A stretch of DNA of 14,727 nt from NCBI GenBank assembly GCA_043745295.1, contig JAYTTN010000684.1, positions 1 through 14,727 of the forward strand, read 5' to 3'. Source of the DNA: JALHQU01 sp043745295 (lineage in GTDB: Bacteria > Planctomycetota > Planctomycetia > Gemmatales > Gemmataceae). The notes under the pieces are model-generated. The model was given only the letters and a program-made list of their open reading frames with translations, was not told where the DNA came from and made no database searches. The position numbers were made by a program, and so were the translations under genes. The number at the start of each line of letters is the position of its first letter. The first letter of the stretch is position 1. Of the stretch, positions 12,570 through 14,727 are shown one piece after another.

Positions 12570-14727
12570 TTCTCTCCCTCCTTGGAGGACGGCGGTTGGA
12601 AGATCGGCGCGGTGTACCCCGGCCCGGCCGGCATCGTGCCGACGGGCTTCTGCTGCGACGGCGGGTTCCACACGGCCGGGTTCAGTCCCGACTGCGGGTT
12701 GGCGGCCGGCGCGCCCCCCGGCACGTTCGCCGGCGGCAAGGTCGCGGGCACCGTCGCGGGCGACGGCAGGGCCGGGATCGCCACGCCGCCGGGCGGCGCG
12801 GCCGGCCCCTGCGGCAGCGGGATGTACTGCTGCGTCATCGGGATGTACTGCGGCGGCAGGGCCACCGGCTGGCCCGGCGGCGTCGCCGGCACCGGCGGCG
12901 CGCCCGGCAGGTACTGGCCGAGGTTGTTCAGCGGCGACTGGTACTGCGGCGGGTGCGCCCACGTCGATTGGCTCGGCGGGGTGGCCGGCTGCCGCAGCAC
13001 GTCCAGCCCGTGCCCGTGCACGCTCTGCACGTCGTTGAAGCTCCAGCTCAGCTTCCGCGCCTCCTCCGACACGATCCGCTTCATGTCCGCGTCGCTGCGG
13101 ACGATGTGCGGGGTCATGATGAAGATCAGCTCCCGCCGCTCCTGCTGCTGGGTGCGGTAGCGGAACGCCGCCCCCAGCCACGGGATGTCGCCCAGCCACG
13201 GGATCTTGTTCTCCACCTTCTGGTCCCGCTTCGAGATCAGCCCGCCCAGCACGATCGTCTCCCCGTCCCCGGCCTGCACCGTCGTCTCCACCGCCTGGCT
13301 GTCGATGGGCACGGCGAAGATGCCGTTGCCGAGCGAGATGTTGGACGAGCTGGGACTGGTGATGGACGGCTCCACCCGCATCAGCACCCGCCCGTCGGGG
13401 CTGATCCGCGGCGTCACCCGCAGCACCACCCCGGTGGGGATGTACTCGATCCCCTGCTGGGTCGCCCCGGTGCCGGTCAGCGTCGTCCCGGTCAGCCGCG
13501 GGAACTGCTGGCCGACCTGGAAGAACCCCGTCTGGTTGTCGGTCAGCATCAGTTGCGGGCGGCTCAGCACGTCCACCCGGCCCTGCGACTTGAGCGCCCG
13601 GATGAGCAGGTTGAACGTGTCCGACGCGGCGCTCAGCACGAACCCGCCGACGCCCGAACTGCCCGTCCGCCCGACGCCCAGGTTCTGCAGCCCCTGAAAC
13701 CCGACCGAGTCCTGCTTGTACAGGTTCGCGTTGGTCGGCGCGGCGGTGGTGTTGAAGTTGTACCCCGGCACGCCGGGGCTGGTGGCGGTGGTGCCGCGGG
13801 CGAACAGGATGTTCGACTGGAGGCCGATCTCGACCCCGAAGTCCTCGCCGTTGTTCAGCCGCACCTCGGCCACCAGCACCTGCACGAACACCTGCGGCGG
13901 GGCCATGTCCACCCGCTCGATCAACTGCTTGATGAGCGGGTACAGCTGCGGCGGCGCGCTGATGAAGATGCTGTTGCTGATCGGCTCCGGCGTCAGGATG
14001 AACTGCCGGCCGATCGTCTGGACGGTCGTCGTCGTGCTCTGGAACAGGGCCGTGTTCACCAGGTTCGACTGCCGCGACAGGAAGTCGTTCAGCGCCGTCA
14101 CCACGTCGGACGCCGCCTGGTTCCGCAGCTTGTACACGTCGTTCACCAGCTGCGGCGTCTCGGCGTCCTCCAGCTTCGTCACCACCGCCCGGATGAGGTC
14201 CAGGTCGTTCTGGCTGCCGGCCACGATGAGCGTGTTCGTCCGCGCGTCGGCCGTCAGCCGCAGGTCGAGCAGGTTGGCCCCGTCGGACGGGGTGCCGGTG
14301 AGCGTCAGCAGCGGCCGGTTGATGCCCTGGGTGGTGGCCGCGCCGCCGCCGCCGGGGACGGCCCCGCCGCCGCCCGCCGCCGTGGCGCTGCGGAACAGGT
14401 TGATGAGCAGCGTCTGCACGGCCGTGGCGTCGGCCTTCTTCAACTGGAACACGTTGACGTAGGCCTTGGCCGCCGACGGCGAGTCCAGTTCCTTGATGAG
14501 GGCCTCGATCAGGGCCATCGTCTTCCGCGGCGCGGACACCACGATGCCGTTGATCCGCGGGTCGGACGTCAGGTGCACGTCCTCCATCATGCCCGTCTCG
14601 AGTTCGGTGCCGTCCTTGCTGGCGAACCGCAGGCCGACGGTCTTCGTCTGGAGGCCGGTGTTGAAGCCGGTCAGGGTGGCGGTCGCCGCCCCGCCCGCGC
14701 CGCCCCCGCCCGCCCCGCCCGCGGTGG
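12548..14727 (-). CDS. gspD: Secretin (GspD/PilQ type), N-terminus beyond the window
   Basis: This outer-membrane channel subunit belongs to a type II secretion or type IV pilus-like system. The frame stays open to the right edge, so about 725 C-terminal residues are visible; numbering here starts at the Met at 14590. Residues 8-67 form a secretin_N ring (DPRINGIVVSAPRKTMALIE). Residues 107-142 (ADARTNTLIVAGSQNDLDLI) and 150-230 (DVYKLRNQAASDVVTALNDF; NSIFISAPPQLYPLIKQLIE) are further rings. The secretin core spans 232-500: VFVQVLVAEVRLNNGEDFGV, VDVLSRPQLMLTDNQ, GVVLRVTPRIS, GETIVLGGLISKRDQKVENK, IPWLGDIPWLGAAFR and RELIFIMTPHIV. The last 145 residues or so are rich in Pro, Gln and Ala, an unusual extension. 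A Gly/Ala-rich stretch occurs near the right edge and at 71-85. The gspD symbol rests on the core motifs; without the N0 domain a PilQ-like assignment is not excluded. The end overlaps the lipoprotein start by 22 bases. Confidence 0.93.
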   Translation of the reverse strand, partial: TAGGAGGGGAGGAATATLTGFNTGLQTKTVGLRFASKDGTELETGMMEDVHLTSDPRINGIVVSAPRKTMALIEALIKELDSPSAAKAYVNVFQLKKADATAVQTLLINLFRSATAAGGGGAVPGGGGAATTQGINRPLLTLTGTPSDGANLLDLRLTADARTNTLIVAGSQNDLDLIRAVVTKLEDAETPQLVNDVYKLRNQAASDVVTALNDFLSRQSNLVNTALFQSTTTTVQTIGRQFILTPEPISNSIFISAPPQLYPLIKQLIERVDMAPPQVFVQVLVAEVRLNNGEDFGVEIGLQSNILFARGTTATSPGVPGYNFNTTAAPTNANLYKQDSVGFQGLQNLGVGRTGSSGVGGFVLSAASDTFNLLIRALKSQGRVDVLSRPQLMLTDNQTGFFQVGQQFPRLTGTTLTGTGATQQGIEYIPTGVVLRVTPRISPDGRVLMRVEPSITSPSSSNISLGNGIFAVPIDSQAVETTVQAGDGETIVLGGLISKRDQKVENKIPWLGDIPWLGAAFRYRTQQQERRELIFIMTPHIVRSDADMKRIVSEEARKLSWSFNDVQSVHGHGLDVLRQPATPPSQSTWAHPPQYQSPLNNLGQYLPGAPPVPATPPGQPVALPPQYIPMTQQYIPLPQGPAAPPGGVAIPALPSPATVPATLPPANVPGGAPAANPQSGLNPAVWNPPSQQKPVGTMPAGPGYTAPIFQPPSSKEGEKWGPYTR
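12574..12582 (-). promoter_or_regulatory. Strong Shine-Dalgarno inside the secretin gene
   Basis: Minus-strand AGGAGGGAG ends four bases before the lipoprotein ATG; the AGGAGG core is 7 bases away. It lies within the secretin's last codons, which encode part of PPSSKEGEK, and fixes the start of the lipoprotein gene. Confidence 0.7.

Noticed and set aside
12018..13160. Plus-strand frame over the secretin/lipoprotein junction
   Set aside because: Antisense to two well-supported genes; no motif and no ribosome site.

Overview
The window looks like chromosomal DNA from a planctomycete of the Gemmata group (Gemmataceae). The grounds are very high G+C, two large secreted proteins that begin with an arginine-rich leader and a 'LEDRxTPA' motif, FG-GAP/VCBS propeller repeats, a Uma2-family protein, and a secretin with a long proline-rich tail. 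The genus is inferred from style, not from a marker gene.

Left part (1-7181). The N-terminal part of an unrecognised minus-strand gene leaves the window at the left edge and has a good sigma70-type promoter. Next come two paralogous minus-strand genes of 785 and 790 codons. Each encodes a secreted protein with a glycine-rich beta-helix-like half, a choice-of-anchor-Q-like segment, a proline linker and an FG-GAP propeller half. Between them, on the opposite strand, lies a NylB/class-C-type serine hydrolase with a signal peptide. Just upstream of the hydrolase is a remnant that looks like the C-terminal end of a 2OG-Fe(II) oxygenase.

Middle (7182-10668). A plus-strand set starts with an ABC-F ATPase. 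It overlaps by one base (TGATG) a 202-residue protein carrying a D...ExS pattern that recalls PD-(D/E)xK nuclease folds. A 354-residue helical, TPR-like protein follows 20 bases later. The last two genes have visibly lower G+C than their surroundings and are the best candidate here for an undescribed module.

Right part (10742-14727). On the minus strand are a Uma2-family endonuclease-like protein, two REP-like palindromes that together form a large terminator-like inverted repeat, and a coupled pair. The pair is a type II/IV-type secretin, cut by the right edge, and a putative lipoprotein that starts inside the secretin gene with a very strong Shine-Dalgarno sequence. Both end in similar proline-rich tails and probably work together in outer-membrane secretion.

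I found no tRNA, rRNA, CRISPR array, insertion sequence or origin. No stretch over 300 bases lacks content except 2751-3053, which holds the oxygenase remnant and promoter-like sequence.
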